A stretch of DNA of 21,771 nucleotides, taken from Elysia marginata (Eukaryota; Mollusca; Gastropoda; Plakobranchidae). Location: positions 179,348-201,118 of the forward strand of contig BMAT01001699.1 in the NCBI GenBank assembly GCA_019649035.1, written 5' to 3'. Below are positions 1 to 10,397 of the stretch, piece by piece (position 1 is the stretch's first letter; each line of letters opens with the position of its first letter). The translations under genes and the position numbers were made by a program. The notes beneath the pieces are model-generated. The model made no database searches, was not told the DNA's origin, and saw nothing but the letters and a program-made list of their open reading frames with translations.

Positions 1-237
1 AAAATAGAGAGAATGCGAGTGAGTAGATGAAATATGATAGGCCAGAGTGAATTCGAGAGAGGGTAGAGAACAAGAGAAAAGAAAAAAAATAAGTAAAGTT
101 GAAGTAGCAGAGAAGAGGAGACCAGGAACAAAACGGGGAAGGTAGAGAGAGGCTATAGCGAGAGGCAGAGAGAGAAACATAGAGAGAGAGAGAGAGAGAG
201 ACAGAGACAGAGATAAAGAGAGAGTCTGTGTATGAAG
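1..237. repeat. Purine-rich low-complexity tract with (GA)n
   Basis: The + strand is almost all A and G, with a GA dinucleotide run around 178-202 followed by GACAGAGACAGA. No reading frame or motif is supported. Such tracts can form triplex DNA, but nothing here shows a function. Confidence 0.8.
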
Positions 238-284
238 GGATCGTTGACCCCATCGTGTACACTGTTATCGATTATCCTGCCCAT

Positions 285-400
285 GTTCGCAGAGTCGGGG
301 TCGGCATGACCTGCCTGGTTAGAGCATCAAATCAAGCGTAAATGGGTGATCTAGACCGGCCGTCCTGGGTGGTTCAAATCACAGCTTTTAAGGTAGTAGA
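285..400 (+). mobile_element. Degraded tRNA-derived SINE-like head
   Basis: GTCGGCATGACC...CTGGTTAGAGCATC (about 297-328) resembles the 5' half and A box of tRNA-derived SINEs. GGTGGTTCAAATCAC at 368-382 resembles a B box (GGTTCGANTCC). The spacing suits a tRNA-like unit. The sequence is too diverged for an active tRNA: there is no paired acceptor stem and the loop between the boxes is too long. The 3' limit is unknown. Confidence 0.45.
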
Positions 401-1597
401 ACCTTCTCTGTATATTATTAGACATCTTCGAGACGAGTAGAGACGCTTAATTCCTGGAACGATTCGTAGAATCTAAACCGGGCCACATTCCAACAATGCT
501 GTCTGTAGGGAAAAAAAGACATAAAGTTGTTTTTTTTTAGTTCTGGGGTTTTGTTCCTTGAAAGTGACAAATAGAATGAGAGAGCTATATAAAAGAGAAG
601 AGTAAAACTGGCTTGTGAACGTTTGTATTTTTTGGCTTTTTTTTAAACTGGGTGTATGTTTTCTTCCTTAATTTAGCAATATTCCGTTCTATGAAATGGT
701 AAAATGATTTTGCTATGGGTTAACAGTTAACACTATACATGTTATTAATCATTTTGTAGGCCTACGTACCCCTACCTAAGTCATGATAATTAAATTTCTT
801 TATCTAGGCTACTATAAGTTGACATAGACTACTAAAGCTGAATGTCAAAATAAAAAGATATTCAGTTTTCTTTCTTATATCTGGACTCCAGATCTTGAAA
901 AGCTCAAAACATTGAGAAAAATATGTCACGCTTATCTAACGAATCTGGGCTTCGGTGGTTCAGGAACAGCAGAAATCAAAGGATATCAAAATAAGGGCCA
1001 CCTGCAACATTTTTTGCCTTTTCTGATTTGTTTAGTATCCATTCCATTAATGAGTTGAGTGCTGCAATGTTATCTCACGAGACGTTGATGTTTTGAATAA
1101 TGCATGTTTCGTGCTTCACAGCATTAAAAACTGCATAAAATAATCAATCTTTTTCCGGGGAAACATTAGACATTTTGTTGATTTAGAAATATTGCAAAAT
1201 AAAGAAAGGCTTTAACTGAAACTAGAATTATAATCAAACAAGTTTCCTGCAAAGGGTGGATAAAGAATTGTTATGTTATTATTAGTTGCAGGCACCAGAC
1301 CCATTGGAGTAGTCACGAGACAGTTTACATCTTAATTAATACATGAACTATCAAACCAAAGATTGGTCCTACACTTTGTTAAACTAACAGATTGCGAGAG
1401 TTATAAATTATGTTAAATTTTGTTCCTGTTCACTTGTAAGTTTTGAAGCGTGTACCGTTACTCCCTCACTTAGCTAGTAGTTAGGCAACGTGGACTGTCC
1501 TTCTTCTCTGTTATCTCGGGTCTCGCTAAAACATCAAAGACAACCGCTCAAAACCATGTAAACCAAAATATTCTCATCATGCCAATGGTTTGTTCAT
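401..1597. other. Gene-free AT-rich stretch
   Basis: No exon, RNA gene or repeat can be supported. Frames are short and interrupted on both strands. Confidence 0.6.
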
Positions 1598-1755
1598 AAG
1601 AAAAAAGAAGATCAGAGAGAAAGAGAGGTGTGGGAAGAGGTAGATAGAGTCAGACAGACACGAAGAAAGAAAGAGTGAGAGAAAAAGGGGAGAGAAGAGT
1701 TCTTGCGAGAAAAAAGGGATGTAGAGATTAGGAGGGGGAGAGAATCCGGAAAAAT
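1598..1755. repeat. Second purine-rich tract
   Basis: This is AG-rich on the + strand (AAGAAAGAAAGAGTGAGAGA and similar). The minus-strand open frame here is merely S/F/L-rich translation of the tract and is not a gene. Confidence 0.75.
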
Positions 1756-2689
1756 GAAATCTCACGAAAGTAAAGTCTATAAAAAAATCGAAAAAGTATT
1801 GCCTTATTTGTAAGCATGTATTGTGTGCTCATTTAAACTTTCAACAGATAAATCTAAAGCTTGTTGGTGATATTATCAGATTTAAAGATAAACAAAGTGT
1901 GTGGAAGGATGCTTGGAAAAAATATTTACTAATCTGTTGTGAGGATTGTCATCATCTAAGAGAAAATACAAAGACCTAATGTGCAATGAGTAATTTCACT
2001 AGTTTTCAGTTAGTTTTCAAGTCTATTAATTTTTTTAATTTGCTTTTGTCTCAGAGTATAAAGAAAAATGTTTTCCCTAGGTACTATTAAGAATAAATGA
2101 TGCAAAGGCCATTAGGGCACAACAATGAATAAAGAGCTACTTAATTATAGGTTAAATGGAAAAATGTAACTTTTTCCGCTCGCTCACAATACAGCTTCAG
2201 TGTTGTTGGTGTAAAAAATTATAATATGAAGGGATATAAAAAAAAAGGAAACAGAAAGAGGTGGGGAGGCGTAAAGCAATAGTGAAGCAAAGATACCGTA
2301 AAACAAAGCGACATGCATGGCTTGATGCGACGCTATGGCTGGGTATGACTCATTATGAGCTTGGATGTTTTACTTTTATTTTTTTTTCTTGTCAAACTTT
2401 CAAGCATGAGAACAGAATGACTAAAGTTGAGGTCGTCACACTTGAGTGACCTACGTGTCGTGTGATGATTGTTGTTCCTCTTTGTGAGTCAGCCGCGGAA
2501 CAGTCATGCACTTGCAGTGTTCTAGCAGCGAGTACGTAACGTTAGCCTTCCTTTGTAATGAGCACTCCGCAGCAGCAGCATTATTCTTCTGTATACATGT
2601 ATTCTTTGAAATTTGTTTTGCCCACTCCTTTCTTTGTCCATTATTCTTTACCACTCGTCATTCGTTACGTTTTGCCCATTTCTTTCTCC
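1756..2689. other. Gene-free stretch
   Basis: It holds short frames only, including a GTG-started 62-codon frame at 2261 rich in K/R with no family resemblance. Nothing is supported as a gene. Confidence 0.55.
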
Positions 2690-3056
2690 CCCTCCCATTC
2701 TCTTTCTCTCTCTGATTTTCTCTCCCTCTCTATCTCGCTGTCTGTGCCTGTCTGTCTATCTGTTTGTCTGTCTGTCTGTCTCTTTCTCTGTCTCTCTGTC
2801 TGTCTCTCCCCCTTCTCTCCCTCCCTCTCTCCCTGTGTGCGTCTCGCTGTCTCTCTCTCTCTGTCTGTCTGTATTACGTCTGTCTGTTTGTCTCTCTATC
2901 TCTATCTCTCTGGCTGTCGCTCTGTATCTCTCCGTCTCTGACTCTCTCTCCCTCTCTCCCTATGTACGTCTCGCTGTCTCTGTCTGTCTGTCTCTCTCTC
3001 TATCTATCTATCTCTCTGGCTGTCGCTCTGTATCTCTCTCTCTCTTCCTAACTCTT
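2690..3056. repeat. Pyrimidine-rich (TCTG)n/(TC)n tract with an imperfect internal duplication
   Basis: The + strand is nearly all C and T, with TCTG and TCTC/TATC runs. Two longer blocks recur: CCCTCTCTCCCT.TGT.CG at 2821 and 2950, and TGGCTGTCGCTCTGTATCTC at 2911 and 3017. This indicates a duplicated unit of about 105-130 bp. The S/L/C-rich open frames across it are artefacts of the repeat. Confidence 0.85.
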
Positions 3057-6000
3057 CATCGCTTTCGGAAAACCCACCCCTAAACTTTGAGAATCTATTG
3101 GTCGTTTGGCATTTTATATAAAAAAAAATACACCAAAAAGCCCTTTTTGATAATTATAAAGATGGCTTTTCTGTGTCATAATTGAATTCAAAACTTAAAA
3201 ACTAGATTTCTGTAAGATTTTTTTCCAGCTGAAATAATTTCACGAAGCATGACGTTGAAGGAGTCACTACTCAGGACTCCGTTTTTGTAAATTTATCACC
3301 AACGTTTGGAGAAAACGCGTGATAATTAACTCAATCAGTCTAAAATATTATTGACTATTTTTGTGTGGTATATAGAGATTAATGCAGGATTATGTCTCGC
3401 CGACACGGCTCATATTACAAATGCAAAAGCGTTTGTGCGATTTTCTTCAAATGCGTTTTACTTCGTGTTAACGTTAGGAGGAACAAGGCTTCTCAAAACT
3501 CGCGATACAACTCTTTTTAACTTTGTAAAAGAGTTAACAATTAACATGGCGATACAGCAACATCTTGTTTCTATTTTAGGACTGTACATTTTGTGTGGCG
3601 GAAGACTTTTCACAGAATTCATCGATTTTAATACGGTTTTAACCAGATTGTCCGTAAATATTTGCTGTACAATAATAAGCCCTTTTATTTCTAGATTCAT
3701 GTCTGTTTTGTTTTGTCTTTTATAGATCTTTACAAACATTGAAAATGTTATTTGTTTACTTTGTTGTAAGCGATCTCATTCTACATCTACAATTCGCCTT
3801 TTCTAAGACTTTCAAAACAAACTTCCGCTCCATGTTGTGACGCTAAATCGAAACCATTGATTTCGAATAGAGAAGGGTCAATCATACATCATATTACAAC
3901 AATGAAAGTAACTTTTCGGCTCTAAATCTAGATTATCGTGGGTATTTAAGTGATTCGTAAAAAGGTAGGCCTAGACTTCGCAATCTAGACTATTAAAGTG
4001 CATAGATTTAGACTTGAAAATGCTAGCAACGATCAAACCATTTAGACTAAATTGGGTCTGGATCTAGCCTAGGTTTTAATTGAATTTCGTTTCGTTTTAG
4101 GGTCTACCGAAGGTTTTTCTTCCATTTTCAGGAGATGAAGACCGACCTACTGCTTATGTAATAAGCGAGAGAAAGGGAGAGAAAAAGGGAATAATAGTAT
4201 ATAACACAACATAGCAATAAGAGAATGCGAAAACAGTAATAGTGGAAAAAAATAAAAAGAAGATGGTTTTTTGGCACGGGTGTTCAGACATTTGTCGATA
4301 GGGTGATGATATTGAGAGAAAAGGATACATTTTAATAAGATGCTAATTGATGTTTTCAAAATTGGACTGATACGGTCAATATACAATTCCATAAGGACAT
4401 AAAAGTCAACTTATGACACAGTCCAGTACTCGACCAGGTTAGGTACGCCCCAACTTGTATTTTTTAAAATGAAACTAAGAGGCATGAGCATCGTTTAAGC
4501 AGGTTTTTTTTTCCGAAAATCAAAGAAATTTCCTTTTTCAGCTACACAAGTTCAGTAACAGTTCTATAAAAATGTATAAGTAATTTTATAAGGAAAAAAA
4601 TCTGATGGTATAAGAAATAGGTATAAGAAGTTATAAGCACATTAAAAGTCGATGATTGTTTTCAGTGGGTTGAAGAGAAAACTTGGATTCAAGTTTTTAC
4701 AATATTTGAACGCGGATCTCCTAAAAGTATCCTAAATTTACCCAAATGTAATAAATTGAATAAATAAACTAATTTAATATCTAAGTTGACTTGGTCTGGT
4801 CTAAAACAAACAGCCAAACATAAGTTTTGGCAATAAAACAACAAAAAGTGCATCCTTAGATGGTTGATGTGCAAGATGTGTTTAATAGTTTATCTAGTCA
4901 ACTTGGTACTTTTAAAAGATCAGAAGGTAATCGTCCACAAGGCTTTTCCTTGAACTAGAAGTTTGAAAATTAATGATATTCTTTGTTTATATAACCAGTA
5001 ATGCAAAACCACCAAGTGACTCCCTTCCCCCCACCCCCAACCCCACCTAAAAAAATCACCTGCGTTCTTCGCTACTTTTCCTCGTTTCCCTCCGCGTACG
5101 GTATACCACCATTTTGCATTGATGTCTTTCGTACTAATTTATGGTTTTATCATTCTTTCATTTATTCATGAGATTTGCCGTTTTCTTTTTCCTTCTGTTC
5201 CATCACATTTTCTCTATGTCTTAAATAGTTATCGCCCCTCTTTTCCAACTCACTTCGGGTCACAAAAGCTCTTTCCTCTTCACATTTGTCTTTATCACAA
5301 TCACTGTACTCCGTCAGATGGCTTCTACGCCTCCACCCCCATGCCTACCCAACACAGACCCCATTACATACCAGCTTTCCTCAAAGGGTGCAACCCAGAC
5401 GGCCAGTGTGAGATAAGAACTGTCTGAGTCTAGAGAACTGGGCCCTGGTGAAGTTCCCTTGGGGGCCATTAGAATTGCAGTATAACCAGACATTCGAGAA
5501 TCGCTGGCCTTCATAAATCACTCTGTGCACTGCACCAACTGAAACACGAGAACAGAGGTAATGAAAACTGCTGAGTCCAAATTATCGCGACGTATTGAAG
5601 TTGTAAGTATGATACGAAGGAAGTGACCCCTCCCCTCCCAATACTTCATTTGCTTGTCTCGTGAGCAGTCCAAATGAGTATGATATTGATATCGGAATTG
5701 TAAATTCATTCCGTTTTTTTTTCTTTGTAATTTAAATCAAGAAACTTTTTCAAAACTTTGTAAGAAACTTGATTGCTCCATGCAATCACTAAAGCTTGGG
5801 TGTTAAGAAAATACATTGTTGAGAATATCAACGCTTCATAATGGGATAATTGTGACATCTGGCTCATTGGGAATGAGATAGAGGACAAAATTATCGTTCT
5901 TGAGCGTAGGTTTCAAAGAAGGAGTTTGCAAACAGGAACGATAATTTGCGCTCCCATCTTATTCCCAATCAAGACACTTTAGACAGATTCGGTGACCATG

Positions 6001-6207
6001 ACTGGTAGCTTATATAATAATACATGTAGTTAAAGCCTACATATGCTATCATGATTGGCCTGGTTCTTTTGCAAAAAAATAAGCTCATGCTTTAACATTT
6101 TTCCGGAATTCATTGTTAAAAGTTTTGAAATTTCGTTGTTAAGCTAAAGTCTTAAGTTGTTTTTTTTTTGTACGGTGCCGTATCGCACACAAATCGCTCG
6201 CGTACAT
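3057..6207. other. Gene-free AT-rich stretch with an unassigned 124-codon frame
   Basis: The longest frame runs 3351-3725 (+) from a TTG. It has a hydrophobic C-terminal third but no family motif and is overlapped by an antisense frame. In about 20 kb of AT-rich DNA a frame this long is expected by chance. Around 4990-5045 there is a C-rich patch. No gene is supported. Confidence 0.5.
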
Positions 6208-6254
6208 AAGCCCAGTTGTGCGGGCTTTATTGCAAGGGAGGTAACTAGATTTTC
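6208..6254. repeat. Small hairpin plus GGGAGGTAACT word
   Basis: AAGCCC and GGGCTT (6208-6213 and 6222-6227) can pair around an 8-nt loop. GCAAGGGAGGTAACT follows, a word I associate with dispersed molluscan repeats. This is a possible end of a decayed small mobile element; no second end was found. Confidence 0.3.
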
Positions 6255-7034
6255 TAGTTTTTGACGTGATCCCAGATTAGCTCCCATATATCAAACCGCA
6301 CGATAGGGTTATATAATTTAATGTGCATTGCTTCTTGCAATCTACACATTTCCAAACCATTGGGGTCTTTTTCTGTTTTGTTTATGATTTTTGTTTTTGC
6401 TTCTATTTATGTTCTAGTTCATGTTTTAATTTCAGTGCAAAGATGTATGATAAGATTAATTGTCTTTAAAAAAGTTTCCATTTTCAACTGATCACTAATA
6501 TTTTTATTAGTAATGTACATTGTATAATAACTAAGAAACACGTGGCTTTTATCCCACAAGACAGTGTAGTTAAATTGGTGAAATTTCACCTAAAGGCGCA
6601 ATTTAGTGGAGGTAATTTTTCATCGTATTAGGCGCCAGCTTACTTTGTTATTTCAAGGCGTTCAAGTTTATGAGGCTTCGCAGTAGCGGCATTGATTGCT
6701 GTCACAAGCAAGACACAGTTTAGAACATCAACTTAACATTGTCAAGTTAAGAATCCAGTTTCAATGCCAAAACCATGTGCCCTATAGTAATTGCAGAGGT
6801 TCTCATACTTTGAATTTACAGGTAAGTTCTTGCGCTCATATCATTCTGTGGCGCTCTTCAGCTGGCTCTTTGGCGAGTTTTAACGTAGCCTAAGCTTCCC
6901 GAGGATGCTTATTAGAAGACTCTTCACTCTGTTAATGTCGTGTATATAGGTACAACTATCACAGCGGGCAAATTTTGGTTAGGTGGGAAGACACACAATT
7001 CTTGCACCTAAAGTCTTAATAGTTATGATTGAAA
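6255..7034. other. Gene-free stretch with a 14-bp palindrome
   Basis: GGTGAAATTTCACC at 6577-6590 is a perfect palindrome. A good donor-like CAG|GTAAGT lies near 6821, but no coding frame of matching phase runs into it. Nothing else is supported. Confidence 0.5.
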
Positions 7035-7158
7035 GATTGAAGGTATAAAATTAGCAGTGGAGAGAAGATAGGTATGTATAAAAATAGCTGAAAGATGCTT
7101 GCCTTATGTATGGTGCGAACTATCGACTTTTAGTAGCTTCGACACTCACCGCCTCGCC
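7035..7158. repeat. Diverged dispersed repeat, copy 1
   Basis: This aligns with 7434-7543 over several shared blocks: GATT.AAGGT, CAGTGGA.AGAAG, AAAGATGC, a TATGT/GTATG block, CTTTTAGTAGCTTCGACAC and the CTCGCC end. The two copies are about 400 bp apart and heavily diverged. The family is unknown. Confidence 0.5.
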
Positions 7159-7433
7159 ACTCACGGAATTATTTTTTGTACCTGATAGTCTCTACGCTTC
7201 ATAAAAGGCCTTTGCTTAGCCTCTTCAAATCACCTACTAACCTACAACGGAAAGATTCGAATCGCACCATAGCCAGCCATTGAAAACTGAATCGCACCAA
7301 CACCTAGCTATAAAGAACAAACATAAAGAACAATTTATAACACCTATCGGTTTGCCTCATAAATTATGATTTTAGAAATTAGAAACAATAACGGAGGCAG
7401 CCACGGCACGGTCAGTTAGCCTAATAATTAGAA
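7159..7433. other. Spacer between the two repeat copies
   Basis: It contains a short internal echo, GAATCGCACCA, at about 7259 and 7290. No gene is seen. Confidence 0.4.
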
Positions 7434-7543
7434 GATTTAAGGTTTGAATTTGACAGTGGATAGAAGTAGGCTTGGCCATAAAGATGCCTCCCCTAGGTAT
7501 GATTTAAACCTTCGGCTTATAGTTGCTACGATACCTCGCTGCC
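7400..7543. repeat. Diverged dispersed repeat, copy 2, with tRNA-like head
   Basis: The homologous part is 7434-7543 (see copy 1). Just before it, CACGGTCAGTTAGCC...AAGGTTTGAATTTGACAG resembles the A-box/B-box layout of a tRNA-derived SINE (GGTTTGAATTT against GGTTCGAATCC). The pair may therefore be old SINE copies. The head is weaker in copy 1. Confidence 0.4.
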
Positions 7544-9116
7544 TTACTACTAGCTAATATATCATATCGCCGCTACCGTTACGTCTCAGTTTCCTAAGAG
7601 AAAAATTAATAGCTGAATATAGACCCTACCGCGAAGAAAATTGGATGATGGAAGACACACAAAAGTGCACTATAGCTTTGCCCGATTCCCAACTTATTCT
7701 GTTAAATTTTGCATTTAATAGAACCTAATATAGATCTGGATCTGGCATTAACAGTACTGGACTTTAATATTGTTGCATCATAAGACATTTTGTATTTATT
7801 AAAAATTGAGTAAGGCCAAAAGTGAGGACAAATTACCCCAGCATTTGTAGACCACATAGATATGTCAGATTGGTCCTAGTTGCAAAAATGTCATGAACAT
7901 TGGAGTGGGAATAACATTTTCTTTAATTAAAACAGTGGATTTTGGCAATACAGAAAGACAGAGAGGAGGGGAAATGCTTATAAGGGGATTAGCTTTAAAA
8001 TCAAAAGACGGAAAAAGATACGGAATATGACGTACACACAGTTTTGTATCAAAAAGATAAAAACACATAGAAGAGAGACAGTGGGGTAAAAGACAGTGTT
8101 GTGTCAAATTATGTAAGTTTAAGTTCATCAACATCAGAGACAAACCCAGAATATAAAAAAATACAGAAAAGTAGACAGGAAAAGGGCGGTGGAGAGGTCA
8201 TTGCATATTTTACACAGACTGTTTATCCCATATAAAGTTTGGCAGGGTGATAGAGAGAGGAAGACTGGCAGAAGAAAGGGAGAGAAGTTAGGAGGTATAA
8301 GTAATGTTTTTCAGATTTACGGGTATGAAGATAAACGACATTAGTAGGCCTATGGGACTGTTCTATGGAATTTAAAAATTCGTTCAGAGTAGTTCCCCTT
8401 GAGTACTGGTGAGTTCATGCGATGGTAGATGCGTAGTCTGGCCCGTGAAATCTAGATCTAGACTAGACCTCAGGGTATATCTAAATCTTGCTGATCAGAT
8501 GCTTTAAACAAAGAAAGTAAGAATGAACTCACGATCATTTAAATTGCCATTCTTTCTTTTTGTCTTCATACATTCTATCAAAAGATCTAGCATGATAATC
8601 AGTTTGCCTTCATTCACTTCGAGTAGGCTCATTCTCTTCCCGTTTTAAACTGTCATTGAGTTTACCCTCACCGCCTTCTCTCCATTTTGTTCTCCGTATT
8701 TCACCCCCCCCCCCTCTTTCCTTTTTTGTTCTCCTCCTATGATCTATGCCTCTCTCATCTTTATTTCCTACTCAATGATTCCTGTTTTCTCTATTTGAGA
8801 ATTGTACTACAGCTGAGTTTGGATCTACGGTAGAATTAGCATCTAAACAGCTTAGCCTGGCTCTACAGCTTAACCTGGTTCTATTGCTGTTAAAACTGTC
8901 AGACATAGAACTAAGTTAAACTCTAGATTCTCGACCTTGGTTTTGATCTTTTCATTTGCAAGAAAATCTTTGAAATCGTGCTCTGTACTTTGGAAAGTAG
9001 ATCTAGATCTAGGCCTTGAACAGGATTTCGGGTTATGCTAAAGCTCTACTAACGCAGCGTTTCAAATGGACTTCGCTGGGTGTGGTCGTAAAAGATGTTA
9101 GGCTTCGTACTGCCGT
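7544..9116. other. Gene-free stretch
   Basis: It contains AGATCTAGA-type words (8452-8462, 8999-9012), a run of C at about 8704-8713, and a purine patch at 8250-8290. The minus-strand 92-codon frame at 7865-8143 shows no recognisable motif and is probably chance. Confidence 0.5.
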
Positions 9117-9274
9117 TTCTTGTTGTAAGCGTAGGCCTAGGCTTTTGTAAAAAAAATTTACACTTGTAAAAAAAATTTTTACACTAACACACCTTCTTGT
9201 TGTCATTGTAGGCCTAGCCTAAGCTTTTGTAAAAAAATATTTACACTTGTAAAAAAATGTTTACACCAACACAC
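9117..9274. repeat. Imperfect tandem duplication of about 80 bp with nested inverted motif
   Basis: Unit 1 is 9117-9193 and unit 2 is 9194-9274. Both start TTCTTGTTGT and contain TAGGCCTAG and CTTTTGTAAAAAAA. Both then carry TTTACACTTGTAAAAAAA and end in ACACAC. Within each unit the word TTGTAAAAAAA(N)TTTACAC occurs twice and is nearly self-complementary (GTAAA...TTTAC). Confidence 0.85.
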
Positions 9275-10387
9275 TTTGCTATAAAGACTTTTACAAAGAG
9301 CTGTATTTACTGATTTAGATGACAGGAGAGAAATGTTCTTTTGATTCCTTTGATGGCGTCATGGTTCTCTTGGACGTCCGCAAAATTGTTCTGTTTTATC
9401 ACTAATCTAAAATTTTGGAAAACGACTTTGATGAATTACTTGTGCATGTAGTGATTATGTTTTATTAAGTTATGTTTGTAAAAGTGTCTATTTTTAAATT
9501 ATGTGAAGGCTTTTGAGTATATTTATAAATGGTGAGATTTCCACAGAGGGGTGCCACCTTAGCTGACTAAATTTTACAGATCTAGTAACAAACTGATCTG
9601 ATTTGCAGAAAAGGAGTCCCGTGTTATTTATGCATTATTTTTAATTAGAAAAAGCATTACTGACGAAATAAAGGTTAGTAAAGAGTAACTTCTTATATAA
9701 ATGAATAAACTTACAAATAATCTAAATTAGAAATCTGCACTCTAAGCACCTAGAGTATTGTGCTGAACTCACCACCTCACAAAAGAGCTTGCAAAACTTT
9801 TTCATTTTACACTCGAGAGAGGTTCACTATGGATCAGCCCTATATATTCAAACTCATGCGTAGGGTACAAACTAAAGGGAGAAAAACAAACTTTACTAAG
9901 GTTGTGTTATAAACCCTGTCACATTTTACGTTAACCAGAGTTCACAATAATTATTTAAGTTTGTAGAACGCGCTATTCAGCTAGTTAATTTTAAAAACCT
10001 GCATAATCGTCGCTGGGATCCCCTATGCGCATCCCGTAAACCTCAGCAAAACGGAAATTTTCGATTTTTTTAAAATACTTTTGTATTTCTCTTCTATCGA
10101 CAGTCATGTTTTTATATCTTGAAGTATCAAAATGGCTAGATTATCTAGGTGATTAGTGTATAGATTTAGATCTAGATAGATTGAAAAGTGAAAATCCGTA
10201 CCAGTAACAACTGAAAATGAACAAATGGTTACTTCGGAAAGCAAAATATTTCAGCTAAACTTGATTTCCCTAAGTCTCTCTTGAGACCATGCCGAATTAT
10301 GTAGGGTTTCAAAGCACACGTCCCATCTAGATCTAGATTTGCAGCTCACCTCTTATTTCTGCACCACAGTAAGGCACTGAATCGAAA
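9275..10387. other. Upstream flank of the channel gene
   Basis: No exon is recognised before the proposed start. The flank contains clustered TCTAGATCTAGA words (10144-10183, 10326-10338). Promoter or 5'UTR signals are not resolved; a possible 3' splice site ends at 10369. Confidence 0.4.
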
Positions 10388-10397
10388 ATGACGGCAG
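10388..10397 (+). CDS. K2P exon 1: probable start codon microexon (M-T-A-G)
   Basis: ATG ACG GCA G is followed at once by GTAAAT, a good donor (CAG|GTAAAT), leaving phase 1. That is exactly what the acceptor at 11629 needs (GC completes GGC). The ATG has A at -3. An in-frame TAA at 10370-10372 closes the frame upstream, so this is the first possible start in the frame. A pyrimidine-rich stretch ending CACCACAG at 10369 could be a 3' splice site for a 5'UTR exon. The resulting N-terminus is short, about 28 residues before TM1, as in many K2Ps. A different first exon further upstream cannot be excluded from sequence alone. Confidence 0.5.

Noticed and set aside
2558..3083. Long S/L/C-rich frames on the + strand
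   Set aside because: They are translations of a TC/TCTG repeat, open in all three frames for compositional reasons.
3351..3725. 124-codon frame with hydrophobic end
   Set aside because: TTG start, no family motif, antisense overlap, and a length expected by chance in AT-rich DNA of this size.
6208..6230. Bacterial-type terminator hairpin
   Set aside because: The stem is short and the window is animal DNA, so a rho-independent terminator makes no sense here.
6797..6822. Mini-exon candidate before CAG|GTAAGT
   Set aside because: Only a few codons with a stop just upstream and no acceptor of quality; it does not supply a start for the channel in the needed phase.
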